Shown here: positions 63,771-64,000 of the stretch, piece by piece | Layout of the letters: each line of letters begins with the position of its first letter | Position numbering within the stretch: the first letter of the stretch is position 1 | NCBI GenBank assembly: GCA_946811185.2 | Contig: OX328112.1 | Coordinates: 22,969,558-23,033,557, forward strand | Source: Hippopus hippopus | Lineage: Eukaryota; Mollusca; Bivalvia; Cardiida; Cardiidae | Direction: 5' to 3' | DNA length: 64,000 bases | The notes under the pieces: generated by a model | What the model saw: only the letters and a program-made list of their open reading frames with translations | Told to the model about the DNA's origin: nothing | Databases searched by the model: none | Position numbers and translations under genes: made by a program

Positions 63771-64000
63771 AACCATGCTCTGTGAAAAAGGATTTCAGGC
63801 ATATGCATAAAGTATCGACCCATGTCAGCCTGCGCAGTCCGCGAAGGCTGACATTGGTCGAATCTTTTTGCCACTGGTAAATTTTCTGGATGTCCAAGGG
63901 CCATTCTATCTCATGATTCAGTCAAAATGGACTTTATGAATCTATCTTTATGGATTCAAGTAAACATGGCAATGGAGGGACATTTGTGATATTCTTCCTT
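63771..64000 (+). mobile_element. Family B element, running off the window
   Basis: CATGCTCTGTGAAAAAGG opens it. The hairpin is CAGCCTGCGCAGTCCGCG. The right end is not reached. Confidence 0.85.

Overview
The window looks like non-coding, transposon-saturated DNA from a mollusc, most likely a bivalve. It is AT-rich, with no operons, no long intact ORFs, spliced exons, tRNA-derived SINEs with TCAA-type tails, and several short repeat families that I associate with bivalve genomes (a freshwater-mussel or clam-like heterodont is my guess; the species is inference). No rRNA, genuine tRNA, CRISPR or prokaryotic gene is visible. Most of the short open frames are translations of repeats.

Repeat families, named here for reference. 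A: about 230 bp, flanked by TTAA, ends TTAACYCTTTACCA, with a near-perfect 66-bp central palindrome; about 55 copies or fragments. '+' means the end reading CACACAATCCCGA comes first. B: about 260 bp, ends GAGCCATGCTCTGTGAAAAG, GC-rich hairpin GTCAGCCTGCGCAG. C: about 215 bp, TTAA-flanked, ends TTAACCCTTANNCTGCTAA, hairpin AGATCAGACTGCACAG. D: about 265 bp, ends GGCNTGCAACACGCGAAAAG. E, F, G and L: four tRNA-headed SINE types. H: 170-195-bp inverted-repeat element. I, J and K: longer or tandem-like mollusc repeats. A and C share TTAA target sites and ends starting TTAACCCTT, which fits non-autonomous piggyBac-type elements.

Layout. 1-24 kb: dense A copies, SINEs, a TA-flanked element with 100-bp inverted repeats, a six-copy 89-bp tandem array and a 57-bp-stem hairpin. 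24.4-29.4 kb (minus strand): the only convincing gene, a spliced pogo/Tigger-type DDE transposase-like gene of at least six coding exons plus a probable untranslated first exon. Its splice phases mostly agree and its three catalytic aspartates are present, but it carries one frameshift and one in-frame stop. Repeats A and B sit in its introns and not in its exons. 30-38 kb: A, B, C and I copies, palindromes sharing an ATCGTATATATACGAT centre, and a 470-bp insertion with a target duplication. 38.69-40.15 kb: an almost complete IS630-Tc1-mariner element with 34-bp perfect inverted repeats and a broken transposase. 40-48 kb: more A, B, C and H copies. 48-61 kb: diverged copies of a larger duplicated segment into which A and C elements inserted at TTAA, plus two B elements each carrying a D at an equivalent position. 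61-64 kb: a GA microsatellite, two A copies and a B copy running off the window.

The main themes are a decayed but spliced transposase-derived gene and waves of nested TTAA-targeted elements with a highly conserved hairpin, whose insertion order can be read from the nesting.
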